From positions 4,471,001 through 4,535,000 of the forward strand of contig NC_020829.1 in the NCBI RefSeq assembly GCF_000349845.1: 64,000 nucleotides of DNA, written 5' to 3'. The first letter of the stretch is position 1, and each line of letters starts with the position of its first letter. A model generated the notes under the pieces. That model made no database searches. It saw nothing but the letters and a program-made list of their open reading frames with translations, and was not told the origin of the DNA. A program made the position numbers and the translations under genes. Below, in pieces: positions 37,001 to 46,113 of this stretch. Origin of the DNA: Pseudomonas sp. ATCC 13867. Lineage in GTDB: Bacteria > Pseudomonadota > Gammaproteobacteria > Pseudomonadales > Pseudomonadaceae.

Positions 37001-38683
37001 TCAAACCGTGGAAAGGAAGGCGCTGCCGGCCTCCTGCCATTGGGCGATGTCTACCCGGATGCGCTTCTTGTCGAGCTTGCCGACGCTGGTCTTGGGAACT
37101 TCAGTAACAACGGCGATCTGGGAAGGAATCGCCCACTTGTTGATGTTCCCCTGCTCGACGAAAGGCTTGAGGTGCTCCTTCAGTCCCTTGGCGTCCAGCG
37201 ACTGCCCCTCGCGCAGCACCAGCAGCGCGAACGGACGCTCGCCCCACTGCGGGTCTGGCACGCCCACCACGGCGACTTCGCGCACCGCAGAATGGCGGCT
37301 GATCAGGTCTTCCAGCTCCAGCGACGACAACCATTCGCCGCCGGTCTTGATCACATCCTTGATGCGGTCGCGGATGTCGATGAAACCCATGCCGTCGAGG
37401 GTCGCCACATCGCCGGTGTGCATCCAGCCGCCGGCCCAGAGCTCCTCGCCCTTCTCCGGTTCCTGGAAATAGCCCTGGGTCAGCCAGGGCGCGCGCAGCA
37501 CCAGCTCGCCCTGGGACTCGCCGTCCGCCGGGAGGAACTGGCCGTGCTCGTCCATGATCGCCGCTTCCACCAGCGGTACCGGCACGCCGGCCTTGATGCG
37601 ATAGGTGGTGCGCTCATCCTCGCTGCCGGCGCACAGCTCCTGGTTGAGGTAGCCACAGGAAATCAGCGGGCAGGTCTCGGACATGCCGTAGGCGGCGGTG
37701 AGCTGAATGCCCCTGGCCTTGGCCGCGTCGTACAGCGCGCGGTTCAGGGCGCTGCCGCCGATGATGATCTTCAGCCCGCCGAAGTCGTGGTCCTGGGCGC
37801 CGGCGGCGTTGAGCATCATCTGCAGGATGGTCGGCACGCAGTGGGAGAAGGTCACCTTCTCCTCGCGGATCAGCCTGCACAGCAGCTCCGGCTCGTAGCG
37901 GCCGGGGTATACCTGCTTCACCCCCAGCATGGTCGCCACGTACGGCACGCCCCAGGCGTGGACGTGGAACATCGGGGTGATCGGCATGTACACATCATTG
38001 GTGCCCATCAGGCGGATGCTGTCCAGGCTGCCGATGGTCGAGGCCATCGCCAGGGTGTGCAGCACCAGTTGCCGGTGGGTGAAGTACACGCCCTTGGGGT
38101 TGCCGGTGGTGCCGGTGGTATAGAAGGTGGTGGCCACCGAGTTTTCGTCGAAATCGGGGAAGGCGTAGCGCGGGCTGGCCTGGGCCAGCAGGGTCTCGTA
38201 CTCGCCGATGCAGTTGGGCAGCGTACAGGTCTTGTCGGCGCCGTCGGTGATCAGCAGGGTCTTCTCCACCGTGGTCAACTGCCCGGCAATGCCCTGGTAG
38301 AGCGGCACGAACTCGCTGTTGACCAGCACGAAGCGGTCCTCGGCGTGGTTCATGGTGTAGAGGATCTGGTCCGGCGAGAGGCGGATGTTGATGGTGTGCA
38401 GCACCGCGCCGATCATCGGGATGGCGAACATGCATTCCAGGTAGCGGTGGCTGTCCCAATCCATCACCGCCACGGTGTCGCCGGCCTTCACGCCGGCCTC
38501 GGTCAGCAGGTTGGCCAGGCGCGCCACGCGCTCGTTGAAGGTGGCGTAGCTGTAGCGCACGGTGTCGCGATAGACGATCTCCCTGCCCTTTTCATAACGG
38601 CTGCCCGACAGCAGCAGGCTCTTGATCAGCAACGGGTACTGGTGGGCATTCTGTGCAGCAGGGATGACGCGGGTTTTCAGCAT
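37001..38683 (-). CDS. AlkK-like medium-chain acyl-CoA synthetase
   Basis: A 560-residue ANL-superfamily ligase that activates a carboxylic acid to acyl-CoA through an acyl-AMP. It has the P-loop-like YTTGTTGNPKGVYFTHR (about 176-192), AYGMSETCPL (A5), GWMHTGDVATLDGMGFIDIRDRIKDVIKTGGEW (A7-A8) and the catalytic Lys in TSVGKLDKKRIR. Its overall pattern resembles AlkK and P. putida FadDx, medium-chain enzymes. The ATG at 38683 has GAGAGTG upstream. It lies downstream of, and in the same direction as, no other ligase gene; a thiolase gene is divergent. Confidence 0.88.
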   Translation of the reverse strand: MLKTRVIPAAQNAHQYPLLIKSLLLSGSRYEKGREIVYRDTVRYSYATFNERVARLANLLTEAGVKAGDTVAVMDWDSHRYLECMFAIPMIGAVLHTINIRLSPDQILYTMNHAEDRFVLVNSEFVPLYQGIAGQLTTVEKTLLITDGADKTCTLPNCIGEYETLLAQASPRYAFPDFDENSVATTFYTTGTTGNPKGVYFTHRQLVLHTLAMASTIGSLDSIRLMGTNDVYMPITPMFHVHAWGVPYVATMLGVKQVYPGRYEPELLCRLIREEKVTFSHCVPTILQMMLNAAGAQDHDFGGLKIIIGGSALNRALYDAAKARGIQLTAAYGMSETCPLISCGYLNQELCAGSEDERTTYRIKAGVPVPLVEAAIMDEHGQFLPADGESQGELVLRAPWLTQGYFQEPEKGEELWAGGWMHTGDVATLDGMGFIDIRDRIKDVIKTGGEWLSSLELEDLISRHSAVREVAVVGVPDPQWGERPFALLVLREGQSLDAKGLKEHLKPFVEQGNINKWAIPSQIAVVTEVPKTSVGKLDKKRIRVDIAQWQEAGSAFLSTV

Positions 38684-38773
38684 GGCGTGCGCACTCTCAA
38701 GGCTGGATTGCAAGATGAGACTCATCAGAATGGGTCCGACTCTAGAGGCCCACCTGTGTCCGTTCATCAGTCA

Positions 38774-38799
38774 AAAGAGTGATTTGCCAATGACTCTTT
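38774..38799. promoter_or_regulatory. putative operator between the acyl-CoA synthetase and thiolase genes
   Basis: AAAGAGT (38774-38780) and ACTCTTT (38793-38799) form a perfect 7-bp inverted repeat with a 12-base spacer. AAAGAGTGATTTGCC is 13/15 identical to the site in front of the DUF1302 gene. Confidence 0.55.
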
Positions 38800-38894
38800 G
38801 GCGACTTCCGGTCACGCGGTAGAATCCCCCCCGCCCGGTCGTTCACGATCGGTACCCGATAGCGCACCACAACAAGAGCGAAGAGGTTAGTTTC

Positions 38895-40070
38895 ATGTCC
38901 GAGATCGTCATCGTCAGCGGCGCCCGTACTCCGATGGGCGGCTTCCAGGGCAGCCTGTCCAGTGTTCCCGCCGTGGAACTGGGCGCCGCCGCCATCCGCG
39001 AAGCCATTTCCCGTGCTGGCATCCAGCCCGAGGACGTGCAGGAAGTGATCATGGGCAACGTGTTGCCCGCCGGCCTGAAGCAGGGCCCGGCCCGCCAGGC
39101 GGCCCTGAACGCCGGCCTGCCCGCCGCCACCGGCTGCACCACCATCAACAAGCTCTGCGGCTCCGGCATGAAAGCCGTGATGCTGGCCCACGACCTGCTC
39201 AAGGCAGGCACCAACACCGTCATGGTCGCCGGCGGCATGGAAAGCATGTCCAACGCCCCCTACGTGCTGGAGAAGGCCCGTACCGGCCTGCGCATGGGCC
39301 ACGGCGAGATCAAGGACCACATGTTCCTCGACGGCCTGGAAGACGCCCGCAGCGGCCGCCTGATGGGCTCCTTCGCCCAGGAAACCGCCGACCAGTACGG
39401 CGTGACCCGCGAGGAGATGGACACCTACGCCATCGAATCCCTCAAGCGCGCCCAGGCCGCCATCAAGGACGGCTCGCTAGCTTCGGAAATCGTTCCGGTC
39501 ACCGTGACCACCCGCAAGGGCGAGACCGTGGTGAAGGACGACGAGCAGCCGCTGACCGCCAACCTGGACAAGATTCCGGGCCTGAAGCCTGCGTTCAAGA
39601 AGGACGGCACCATCACCGCCGCCAACGCCAGCTCCATCTCCGACGGCGCCTCCGCACTGGTCCTGATGACCGCCGAAGAAGCCGCGCGCCGTGGCCTGAA
39701 GCCGCTGGCGAAGATCGTCGGCCACGCCACCCAGAGCCAGGCCCCGGCCGAGTTCACCCTGGCCCCGATCGGCGCCATGACCAATCTGTTCAAGAAGACC
39801 GGCTGGAACAAGGACGACGTGGATCTGTTCGAGATCAACGAAGCCTTCGCCATGGTCACCATGCTCGCCATGCGCGAACACGGCCTGGACCACGCCAAGG
39901 TCAACGTCTACGGCGGCGCCTGCGCCCAGGGCCACCCGGTCGGCTCCACCGGCTCGCGGATCATCGTCACCCTGATCAACGCCCTGCAGAGGACGGGCGG
40001 CAAGCGCGGCATCGCCTCGCTGTGCATCGGCGGCGGCGAAGCCACCGCGGTGGCGGTCGAGCTGGTCTGA
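38895..40070 (+). CDS. acetyl-CoA C-acetyltransferase (thiolase)
   Basis: A 391-residue biosynthetic-type thiolase that joins or cleaves acetoacetyl-CoA. Catalytic residues: Cys88 in NKLCGSGMKAV, His347 in CAQGHPVGSTGSR and Cys377 in SLCIGGGEATAV. It is like AtoB/PhaA. It is divergent from the acyl-CoA synthetase gene, with a shared putative operator between them, so it may complete beta-oxidation of the activated acids. A strong terminator follows. Confidence 0.93.
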   Translation: MSEIVIVSGARTPMGGFQGSLSSVPAVELGAAAIREAISRAGIQPEDVQEVIMGNVLPAGLKQGPARQAALNAGLPAATGCTTINKLCGSGMKAVMLAHDLLKAGTNTVMVAGGMESMSNAPYVLEKARTGLRMGHGEIKDHMFLDGLEDARSGRLMGSFAQETADQYGVTREEMDTYAIESLKRAQAAIKDGSLASEIVPVTVTTRKGETVVKDDEQPLTANLDKIPGLKPAFKKDGTITAANASSISDGASALVLMTAEEAARRGLKPLAKIVGHATQSQAPAEFTLAPIGAMTNLFKKTGWNKDDVDLFEINEAFAMVTMLAMREHGLDHAKVNVYGGACAQGHPVGSTGSRIIVTLINALQRTGGKRGIASLCIGGGEATAVAVELV

Positions 40071-40086
40071 TCTTCGATCCGACCTG

Positions 40087-40114
40087 AAAAAGGGGCGCCT
40101 CGGCGCCCCTTTTT
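40087..40114. terminator. bidirectional intrinsic terminator after the thiolase gene
   Basis: AAAA, AGGGGCGCC TC GGCGCCCCT, then TTTT: a 9-bp perfect stem directly after the thiolase stop, facing the convergent MFS gene. Confidence 0.93.
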
Positions 40115-40123
40115 CATGACTCC

Positions 40124-40150
40124 TTGCAGCAGCGAGCTTGCTCGCGAACC
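40124..40150 (+). repeat. single degenerate REP, copy 6
   Basis: TTGCAGCAGCGAGCTTGCTC GCGAACC: one REP arm with two changes in GTAGGAGC and no facing partner. Confidence 0.8.
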
Positions 40151-40172
40151 GTCCACGACGGACGCGTCTGCC

Positions 40173-41357
40173 CTAAGCCGCCGCCACCTTCGGCGCATGC
40201 GGCGCCGTGCGCGGGAACACCACCGCAGCCAGGAAGGTGACCGCCCCCAGCACCGCGAGGATCAGGTACAGCCCGCTCAGCCCCTGGCGCGGCTCGATGT
40301 AGCTGATCAGCGGAATCGCCGCCGCGCTGGCGCCGAAGGACACGAAATAGCGCAAGGCGAACACCCGCGCCTGCCATTGCGGCGCGACGAAATTGGCGAC
40401 CATCGCGTCGTTCACCGTCACCTGGCCGAACACCGCGAACATGAACAGCGCGCCGACCACCGCCAGCGGCCAGCCGGAGACATAGGCCAGCGCCACCAGC
40501 AACGGGCCCTGGCAGAGCGTCATGAGCAGGAACGGCCCCTTGAGGCTGAAGCGGTCCAGCAGGCGGCCCATGATCAGTTGCGCCACGGCGCCGAAGGCAT
40601 AGGCCAGGCTGACCACCACGCCAAGGCTTTCCGGCGAGGCCAGCAGTTCCTCAAGACGCACCTGGAACAGCCGCGGATAGGTCACGGTGCTGGCGTTGAA
40701 CACCACACCGCCGGTGGCCGTCACCAGCGCCAGCACGCCGAACACCCGCGGCATCGACAGCTTCTGCCCGCCCACGCCGCGCGGCGCCGGATGCGGCACC
40801 GCCACCGGCGCCTCGGCGCGCACCTGCCAGGCGAAGCCGATGCCGATCAGCACCGCCACCGCCCCCGGCAGGATGAACGCCGCGCGCCAGCCGAAGTGCG
40901 CGGTGAGGAAACCGGTCAGCAAGGCGGCGAACGCCACGCCCAGGTTGCCCCACATGCCGTTGATGCCGATCTCGTGGCCACGGTTCTGCGCATGGGCCAC
41001 CAGCATCGCGGTACCCACCGGGTGGTAGATCGCGGCGAACACGCCGATCAGGGTCAGGCCGGCAACCAGCAGCGGCACCGAGCCGGCCAGGCCGGTGAGG
41101 ATGGAGGATGCGCCGATGCCGAAGAAGAACAGCTGCATCATGTGCCGGCGGTCCCACTTGTCGCCTAGCCAGCCAGCCGGGATCGAACAGGCGCCGAAGG
41201 CGATGAAGCCGCCCAGGGACAGGCCGATCATTTCGGCGTAGGTCAGGCCGAAGTGTTGCGTCATGCCCAGCACGGCGGCCGGGAAGATCAGCATGAACAT
41301 GTGATCGATGATGTGGGCGGCGTTGATGTAACGGATGATCGTTCGAGGTCGGGACAT
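40173..41357 (-). CDS. MFS transporter
   Basis: A 394-residue major-facilitator protein with about 12 predicted membrane helices. It has the loop 2-3 motif GWLGDKWDRRHMM (about 62-74), GVFAAIYHPVGTAMLVAHAQNRG and a second-half MGRLLDRFSLKGP. The substrate cannot be inferred; the fosmidomycin-resistance-like YHPVGTA segment suggests a drug or organic-acid exporter. It is divergent from an AraC regulator with 89 bases between, a common regulator-efflux arrangement. Confidence 0.87.
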   Translation of the reverse strand: MSRPRTIIRYINAAHIIDHMFMLIFPAAVLGMTQHFGLTYAEMIGLSLGGFIAFGACSIPAGWLGDKWDRRHMMQLFFFGIGASSILTGLAGSVPLLVAGLTLIGVFAAIYHPVGTAMLVAHAQNRGHEIGINGMWGNLGVAFAALLTGFLTAHFGWRAAFILPGAVAVLIGIGFAWQVRAEAPVAVPHPAPRGVGGQKLSMPRVFGVLALVTATGGVVFNASTVTYPRLFQVRLEELLASPESLGVVVSLAYAFGAVAQLIMGRLLDRFSLKGPFLLMTLCQGPLLVALAYVSGWPLAVVGALFMFAVFGQVTVNDAMVANFVAPQWQARVFALRYFVSFGASAAAIPLISYIEPRQGLSGLYLILAVLGAVTFLAAVVFPRTAPHAPKVAAA

Positions 41358-41403
41358 GGCGTCGGGCTCTCGGGTTGGTGGGAAGGAGCCTCCATGCTAG
41401 GTT

Positions 41404-41420
41404 GTCTGGAAAACGCAGAC
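41404..41420. promoter_or_regulatory. inverted repeat between MFS and AraC-family genes
   Basis: GTCTG (41404-41408) and CAGAC (41416-41420) flank GAAAACG in the divergent promoter region. It is a weak candidate for the AraC regulator's site. Confidence 0.3.
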
Positions 41421-41446
41421 CTGACAGAAAAGTCATCAGATCCGAC

Positions 41447-42223
41447 ATGCACCTGCAGATCCCCCAGGACTCACGTCTCGCCGCCATTGGCTTCGACTAT
41501 GCCGACGGACACCACGTGCTGCCCCACGATCATCCGCAGGCACAACTGCTCTACGCCGCCAGCGGCATGATGCGGCTGGTGACACACCAGGGCGCCTGGG
41601 TCATTCCGCCGACCCGCGCGGTGTGGATTCCGCCGGGTATCCGGCATGAGATCCAGATGTCCGGCGAGGTGCACATGCGCACCCTGTTCATCCGCGCCGA
41701 GGCCTGCCCGCAGCACCTGGCCGATTGCTGCGTGCTGGCGGTCACGCCACTGCTGCGGGAGATGATCCTGCGCTGTATCCGCTGGCAGGCACAGCCCGGC
41801 GAGCCGGCGTTGCCGCTGCTGGAGCAGTTGATCCTGCTGGAGATCGCCACCCTGGAGCGTCTGCCCCTGGCCCTGCCGCTGCCCGTCGACCGACGCCTGC
41901 AGGCGATCTGCAAGGCGTTGCTGAAACATCCCGAACACCCGCACACCCTGGAGGATTGGGGCCAGCAGGTAGGCGCCAGCTCGCGCACCCTGGCGAGATT
42001 GTTCCGCCAGGAACTGGGCATGAGCTACCAGGAATGGCGCCAGCAACTGCGCCTGACCGAAGCACTGCCGCGCCTGCTGGCCGGCGAGAGCGTACAGAGC
42101 GTCGCCGCCGCGCTCGGCTACACCAGCGGGCGGGCGTTCAGTGCGATGTTCCGAAGGTTGTTGGGGGAGAACCCTCGGGAATACCTGCAGGCATTGGCGC
42201 AACTGGCCGAGATCAAGGTCTGA
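41447..42223 (+). CDS. AraC-family regulator with N-terminal cupin
   Basis: A 258-residue regulator. The N-terminal cupin has HHVLPHDHPQAQLLYAASGMMRL and WVIPPTRAVWIPPGIRHEI (about 22-75). The C-terminal AraC domain reads TLEDWGQQVGASSRTLARLFRQELGMSYQEWRQQLRL and ALGYTSGRAFSAMFRRLLGENPREYL. This build is typical of regulators (NimR-like) that repress a divergent efflux gene, here the MFS gene. The ATG at 41447 was chosen because the cupin begins there. Confidence 0.87.
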   Translation: MHLQIPQDSRLAAIGFDYADGHHVLPHDHPQAQLLYAASGMMRLVTHQGAWVIPPTRAVWIPPGIRHEIQMSGEVHMRTLFIRAEACPQHLADCCVLAVTPLLREMILRCIRWQAQPGEPALPLLEQLILLEIATLERLPLALPLPVDRRLQAICKALLKHPEHPHTLEDWGQQVGASSRTLARLFRQELGMSYQEWRQQLRLTEALPRLLAGESVQSVAAALGYTSGRAFSAMFRRLLGENPREYLQALAQLAEIKV

Positions 42224-42226
42224 CCC

Positions 42227-42294
42227 CGCAGGAGCGAGCTTGCTCGCGAACGGCCCCGCAGCGGAGAAGGTTCGCGAGCAAGCTCGCTCCTACA
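42227..42294. repeat. REP pair (REPIN), copy 7
   Basis: CGCAGGAGCGAGCTTGCTCG and its inverse complement ending CTCGCTCCTACA. The spacer contains CCCCGCAGCGGAG, very like copy 3. Confidence 0.93.
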
Positions 42295-42431
42295 AGGGCA
42301 TGTCCTTGCTCCTATGGGGAATGCTGCACGGCTCCCTCCGTCCGCGATGCCCTTGCTCGTCGTAGGGCGAATAATGCGCAACGTCATCCGCCATGACGGG
42401 TAGCGCTTCGCTCCATGCCATCCCGGTCGTC

Positions 42432-42508
42432 CCGTAGGAGCGAGCTTGCTCGCGAACCCGCTTGACACCCAACCTACCGGCGAATCGCGGAAAGAGCCCG
42501 CTCCTGCG
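42432..42508. repeat. REP pair (REPIN), copy 8, one arm decayed
   Basis: A good left arm CGTAGGAGCGAGCTTGCTCG and a decayed right arm (GCGGAAAGAGCCCGCTCCTG). Confidence 0.8.
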
Positions 42509-42526
42509 AAAGCGTCATCCCACGCC

Positions 42527-43156
42527 TCAGCGCAGCTCGGTAAACGCCAGCTTGATCCCCAGCCCCACCAGCACCACACCCATCATCCGGTCGAACCAGT
42601 GGCCCATCCGGGCGAAGCCGGCGCGCACCCGCTGCTGGCTGAACAGCAGCGCCACCAGGCAGAACCAGGCCGCCGTCGCGCAGGCCAGGTAGACGCCGTA
42701 GCCCGCCTGCACCAGCAGCGGCGTGTGTGGGTTGATCACCACGGTGAACAGCGAGAGGAAGAACAGCGTGGCCTTGGGGTTCAGACCATTGGTGACGAAG
42801 CCGGCGACATAGGCACCGCGCGCAGTACGGGCGACCGGCGCGACGAGGGTTTCAGCCGCCGCCGGACCGGCCGGACGCGCCCGCAGCGCCTTGATGCCGA
42901 TGTACAGCAGGTAGGCCGCCGCCAGCCATTTCAGCGCGTTGAACAACACGATGGACTGCGACACGATCAGGCCGATGCCCAGCAGCGAATAGGTGACGTG
43001 CAGGAAGATCGCGCTGCCCACCCCCAGCGCCGTCCAGGTACCGGCGCGCCGGCCGTGGGTCACGCTCTCGCGCACCACCACGGCGAAATCCGGGCCGGGG
43101 CTGGCCACCGCCAGCAGGTGGATCAATGCCACGGTGAGAAATTCCGTCCAGTACAT
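42527..43156 (-). CDS. LysE/RhtB-family amino-acid exporter
   Basis: A 209-residue membrane protein with six hydrophobic helices. The family pattern HLLAVASPGPDFAVVVRESVTHGRRAGTWTALGVGSAIFLH spans residues 13-53, and GFVTNGLNPKATLFFLSLF lies near 118. It exports amino acids or derivatives such as homoserine; the substrate is unknown. GGAGG precedes the ATG at 43156. It is divergent from the hydroxyacid dehydrogenase gene. Confidence 0.88.
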   Translation of the reverse strand: MYWTEFLTVALIHLLAVASPGPDFAVVVRESVTHGRRAGTWTALGVGSAIFLHVTYSLLGIGLIVSQSIVLFNALKWLAAAYLLYIGIKALRARPAGPAAAETLVAPVARTARGAYVAGFVTNGLNPKATLFFLSLFTVVINPHTPLLVQAGYGVYLACATAAWFCLVALLFSQQRVRAGFARMGHWFDRMMGVVLVGLGIKLAFTELR

Positions 43157-43254
43157 CGCGCCTCCGCAGCCTTTTCGAAAAACAGTTAGGCTGATCACCT
43201 TACGCCAGACCGATTTCCCGCAACAGCCCGACATTCCGCAAAGGTACAACCCCC

Positions 43255-44220
43255 ATGAACAGCGCTCGCGCCGTCTTCCTCGATCACGCCTCCCTCGACC
43301 TCGGCGACCTCGACCTCGCGCCGCTGCGCGCCCGGTTCGGCGAACTGGTCCTGCACGGGCGCAGCGACACGCAGCAGGTGGCCGAGCGCCTGCAGGGCGC
43401 GCAGGTGGCGATCAGCAACAAGGTACGCATCGGCACCGAGGTATTCGAGCAGTGCCCGGACCTCGAGCTGATCCTGGTGGCCGCCACCGGCACCAACAAC
43501 GTCGACCTCGAAGCCGCGCGGCGCCACGGCGTGACGGTGAGCAACTGCCAGGGTTACGGCACCCCGTCGGTGGCCCAGCACACCCTGATGCTGCTGCTCG
43601 CCCTGGCCACCCGCCTGCCGGACTACCAGGCGGCGATCCGCGAGGGTCGCTGGCAGAAGGCGCCACAGTTCTGCCTGCTGGACTTCCCCATCGTCGAGCT
43701 GGAAGGCAAGACCCTCGGCCTGCTCGGCCACGGCGAACTGGGCGGCGCGGTGGCGAAGCTGGCCGAAGCCTTCGGCATGCGCGTGCTGCTCGGCGCGCTG
43801 CCCGGCCGACCGCCGCGAGCCGACCGCCTGGCGCTGGACGAGCTGCTGCCGCAGGTCGACGCCCTGACCTTGCACTGCCCGCTGACCGAGGCCACGCGCC
43901 ACCTGATCGGCCAGCGCGAGCTGGACCTGATGAAACCCACGGCCTTCCTGATCAACACCGCCCGTGGCGGGCTGGTGAACGAGCAGGCGCTGGCCGACAC
44001 CCTGCGCCGCGGCCACCTGGGCGGCGCCGCCTTCGATGTGCTCAGCGTCGAGCCACCGAAGGACGGCAACCCGCTGCTGGCCGGCGACCTCCCGCGTTTC
44101 ATCCTCACCCCGCACAGCGCCTGGGGCAGCCGCGAGGCACGGCAGCGCATCGTCGGCCAGTTGAGCGAGAACGCCGCCGGCTTCTTCGCCGGCCAGCCGC
44201 GCCGGGTGGTGGCGCCATGA
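43255..44220 (+). CDS. D-2-hydroxyacid dehydrogenase, glycerate dehydrogenase-like
   Basis: A 321-residue NAD(P)-dependent enzyme that interconverts a 2-hydroxyacid and a 2-oxoacid, most like HprA (hydroxypyruvate to glycerate). It has the nucleotide motif GLLGHGELGGAVA (about 155-167), the catalytic Arg in NTARGGLVNE, Glu in VEPPKDGNPL and His in LTPHSAWGS. Its stop overlaps the next ATG as ATGA, coupling it to a DUF1835 protein. Confidence 0.87.
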   Translation: MNSARAVFLDHASLDLGDLDLAPLRARFGELVLHGRSDTQQVAERLQGAQVAISNKVRIGTEVFEQCPDLELILVAATGTNNVDLEAARRHGVTVSNCQGYGTPSVAQHTLMLLLALATRLPDYQAAIREGRWQKAPQFCLLDFPIVELEGKTLGLLGHGELGGAVAKLAEAFGMRVLLGALPGRPPRADRLALDELLPQVDALTLHCPLTEATRHLIGQRELDLMKPTAFLINTARGGLVNEQALADTLRRGHLGGAAFDVLSVEPPKDGNPLLAGDLPRFILTPHSAWGSREARQRIVGQLSENAAGFFAGQPRRVVAP

Positions 44221-44981
44221 GCCTGCATCTGGTCTGCGGCGACGGCGCCGCCGAAGCACTGCGCCGCGCGGTGGAAGCCGGCGTGCTGGTGGAGAAGAAA
44301 ATCCGCGTGATGCCGGACGACCTGGCCGTCGGCCCGCTGGGCGACGTGGACACGCCACCCTGCCAGCAACGCGCGGCGTTCTGGCACGAGTTGGGTGGCG
44401 AGGTCCTGCGCGAACGGGAAATCGCCATCGAGCTGGCCAGCGACGTCAACTGGCTGCGCAGCCCCGACGCCAGCTCCGTCACCCTCTGGCACGGCGACAG
44501 CGCCAGCGAACAACTGCTGCTGCGCCGCGTCTGCGCGCTACTGCCGGAACGCGTCTCCCTGCGCAGCGTTGGCGCCGGCAGCGGCCAGTGCCGCTGCGAG
44601 GACCGCCACGCCATCGCCATGCTCAAACCCGAGGAACTGGCCAACGCCCTGGCCGCCAGCCACGAACTGGACGCCGCCGAGCGCCAGCGCCTGGGCGAAG
44701 ACTGGCGGCGCGCCCTGGCCGAGAACGCCGAACTGCGCCTGTGGCTGGACGGCCAGTTGAGCGGCGCCGGCTACACGCACATCGACCATGTCCTGCTGGA
44801 CAGCGCCAGCGAATCCTGGCGCCCGGCGCAATCGCTGATCGGCCCGACGATGGCCTATGTCGACGGCCTGTTCGTCACCGACCTGCTGGCCGCCTGGCGC
44901 CTGCGCGAACAGGTCGCGGCGGGCGCCCTGGAACTGCGTGGCGACGACCTCTGGAACAACGCCGAGGTGCGGCTCGCCTAG
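44217..44981 (+). CDS. DUF1835 domain-containing protein
   Basis: A 254-residue cytoplasmic protein. The N-terminus [17 protein letters not shown], followed by [11 protein letters not shown], is the DUF1835 pattern (PF08874), and the C-terminal half matches the associated DUF3658. The function is unknown. The gene is translationally coupled (ATGA) to the dehydrogenase gene before it and precedes rsmC by 52 bases. Confidence 0.78.
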   Translation: MSLHLVCGDGAAEALRRAVEAGVLVEKKIRVMPDDLAVGPLGDVDTPPCQQRAAFWHELGGEVLREREIAIELASDVNWLRSPDASSVTLWHGDSASEQLLLRRVCALLPERVSLRSVGAGSGQCRCEDRHAIAMLKPEELANALAASHELDAAERQRLGEDWRRALAENAELRLWLDGQLSGAGYTHIDHVLLDSASESWRPAQSLIGPTMAYVDGLFVTDLLAAWRLREQVAAGALELRGDDLWNNAEVRLA

Positions 44982-45033
44982 GCTCGGCCACTGGAGCCCT
45001 GCTAAACTCGCGCCCTTTTTTCGAGGAGGCCGC

Positions 45034-46038
45034 ATGTCCAACGCCCCCACCAGCGAAGTGCTGCTGCGCCAGATCGAGCGCTTCCAGGGCCGCGTCCTGC
45101 TCGCCGGCCTGCCCGCCGACGCCCTGCTCGGCGACCTGCCACAGGCCCAGGGCTGGAGCTGGCACGCAGGCGACGCCCGGCAGCTCGAAGCCCGCTATCC
45201 GGGCCGCTGCCATTTCGGCGTGACGCCGCCGGAAGGCGCGTTCGAGGCCGCCGTGCTGTTCCTGCCCAAATCCCGCGAACTCACCGATTACCTGTTCGCC
45301 GCCCTGGCCCACTGCGTGCCGGACGGCGAGCTGTACCTGGTCGGCGAGAAACGCGCCGGCGTCGAGCGCGCCAGCAAGCAGCTCGCCGTCTTCGGCCGCG
45401 CCAGCAAGCTCGACAGCGCCCGCCACAGCCAGCTGTGGCATGCCCACATCGACGGCGCCCCCGGCGCGCCCGACCTGCACACCCTGGCGCAACGCTACGA
45501 ACTGCCGCTGGCCGACGGCCCGCTGCAGGTGGTCACCCTGCCCGGCGTGTTCAGCCACGGCCGCCTGGATCGCGGCAGCGCCCTGCTGCTGGAACAACTG
45601 GACGGCCTGCCCACCGGCCAGGTGCTGGACTTCGGCTGCGGCGCCGGCGTCATCGGCGCCATCCTCAAGCGGCGCTACCCGGCCAGCCAACTGGCCCTGC
45701 TGGACGTCGACGCCTTCGCCCTCGAAAGCAGCCGCCTGACCCTGGCCGCCAATGGCCTGGACGGCGAGGTGATCGCCGGCGACGGTATCGACGCGGCCCC
45801 TGCCGGGCTTGCCGCGATCGTCAGCAACCCGCCCTTCCACCAGGGCGTGCATACCAGCTACGCCGCCACCGAACACCTGCTGCGCCAGTCCGAACGCCAT
45901 CTGGCGCTCGGCGGCGAATTACGTCTGGTGGCCAACAGCTTCCTGAAATACCCACCGCTGATCGAGCAGCACCTCGGTCCCTGTCAGATCCTGGCTGAGG
46001 CCGACGGCTTCCGCATTTACAGCGCCCGGCGGCGCTGA
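45034..46038 (+). CDS. rsmC: 16S rRNA G1207 methyltransferase RsmC
   Basis: A 334-residue, two-domain methyltransferase that makes m2G1207 in 16S rRNA of the 30S subunit. A degenerate N-terminal domain is followed by the active one with [17 protein letters not shown] (SAM motif I, about 190-206) and the catalytic SNPPFH at residues 264-269. GAGGAGG lies close before the ATG. Length and architecture match RsmC rather than RlmG. Confidence 0.92.
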   Translation: MSNAPTSEVLLRQIERFQGRVLLAGLPADALLGDLPQAQGWSWHAGDARQLEARYPGRCHFGVTPPEGAFEAAVLFLPKSRELTDYLFAALAHCVPDGELYLVGEKRAGVERASKQLAVFGRASKLDSARHSQLWHAHIDGAPGAPDLHTLAQRYELPLADGPLQVVTLPGVFSHGRLDRGSALLLEQLDGLPTGQVLDFGCGAGVIGAILKRRYPASQLALLDVDAFALESSRLTLAANGLDGEVIAGDGIDAAPAGLAAIVSNPPFHQGVHTSYAATEHLLRQSERHLALGGELRLVANSFLKYPPLIEQHLGPCQILAEADGFRIYSARRR

Positions 46039-46113
46039 TCGAAGGCTCGCACTACACTGCACCGAGCCAATGGAACGGTGCGCCGCCGCACGCCCAGACT
46101 ATCGAGGACACCT

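Larger units (their letters stand above)
42224..42526. other. 303-bp gene-free region made of repeats
   Basis: Two REP pairs (42227-42294 and 42432-42508) flank about 135 bases that include CGTAGGGCGAATAATGCGCA (42360-42379), resembling another widespread Pseudomonas intergenic repeat, and its degenerate inverse partner CATCCGCCATGACGGGTAGC. No reading frame is convincing. Confidence 0.6.
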
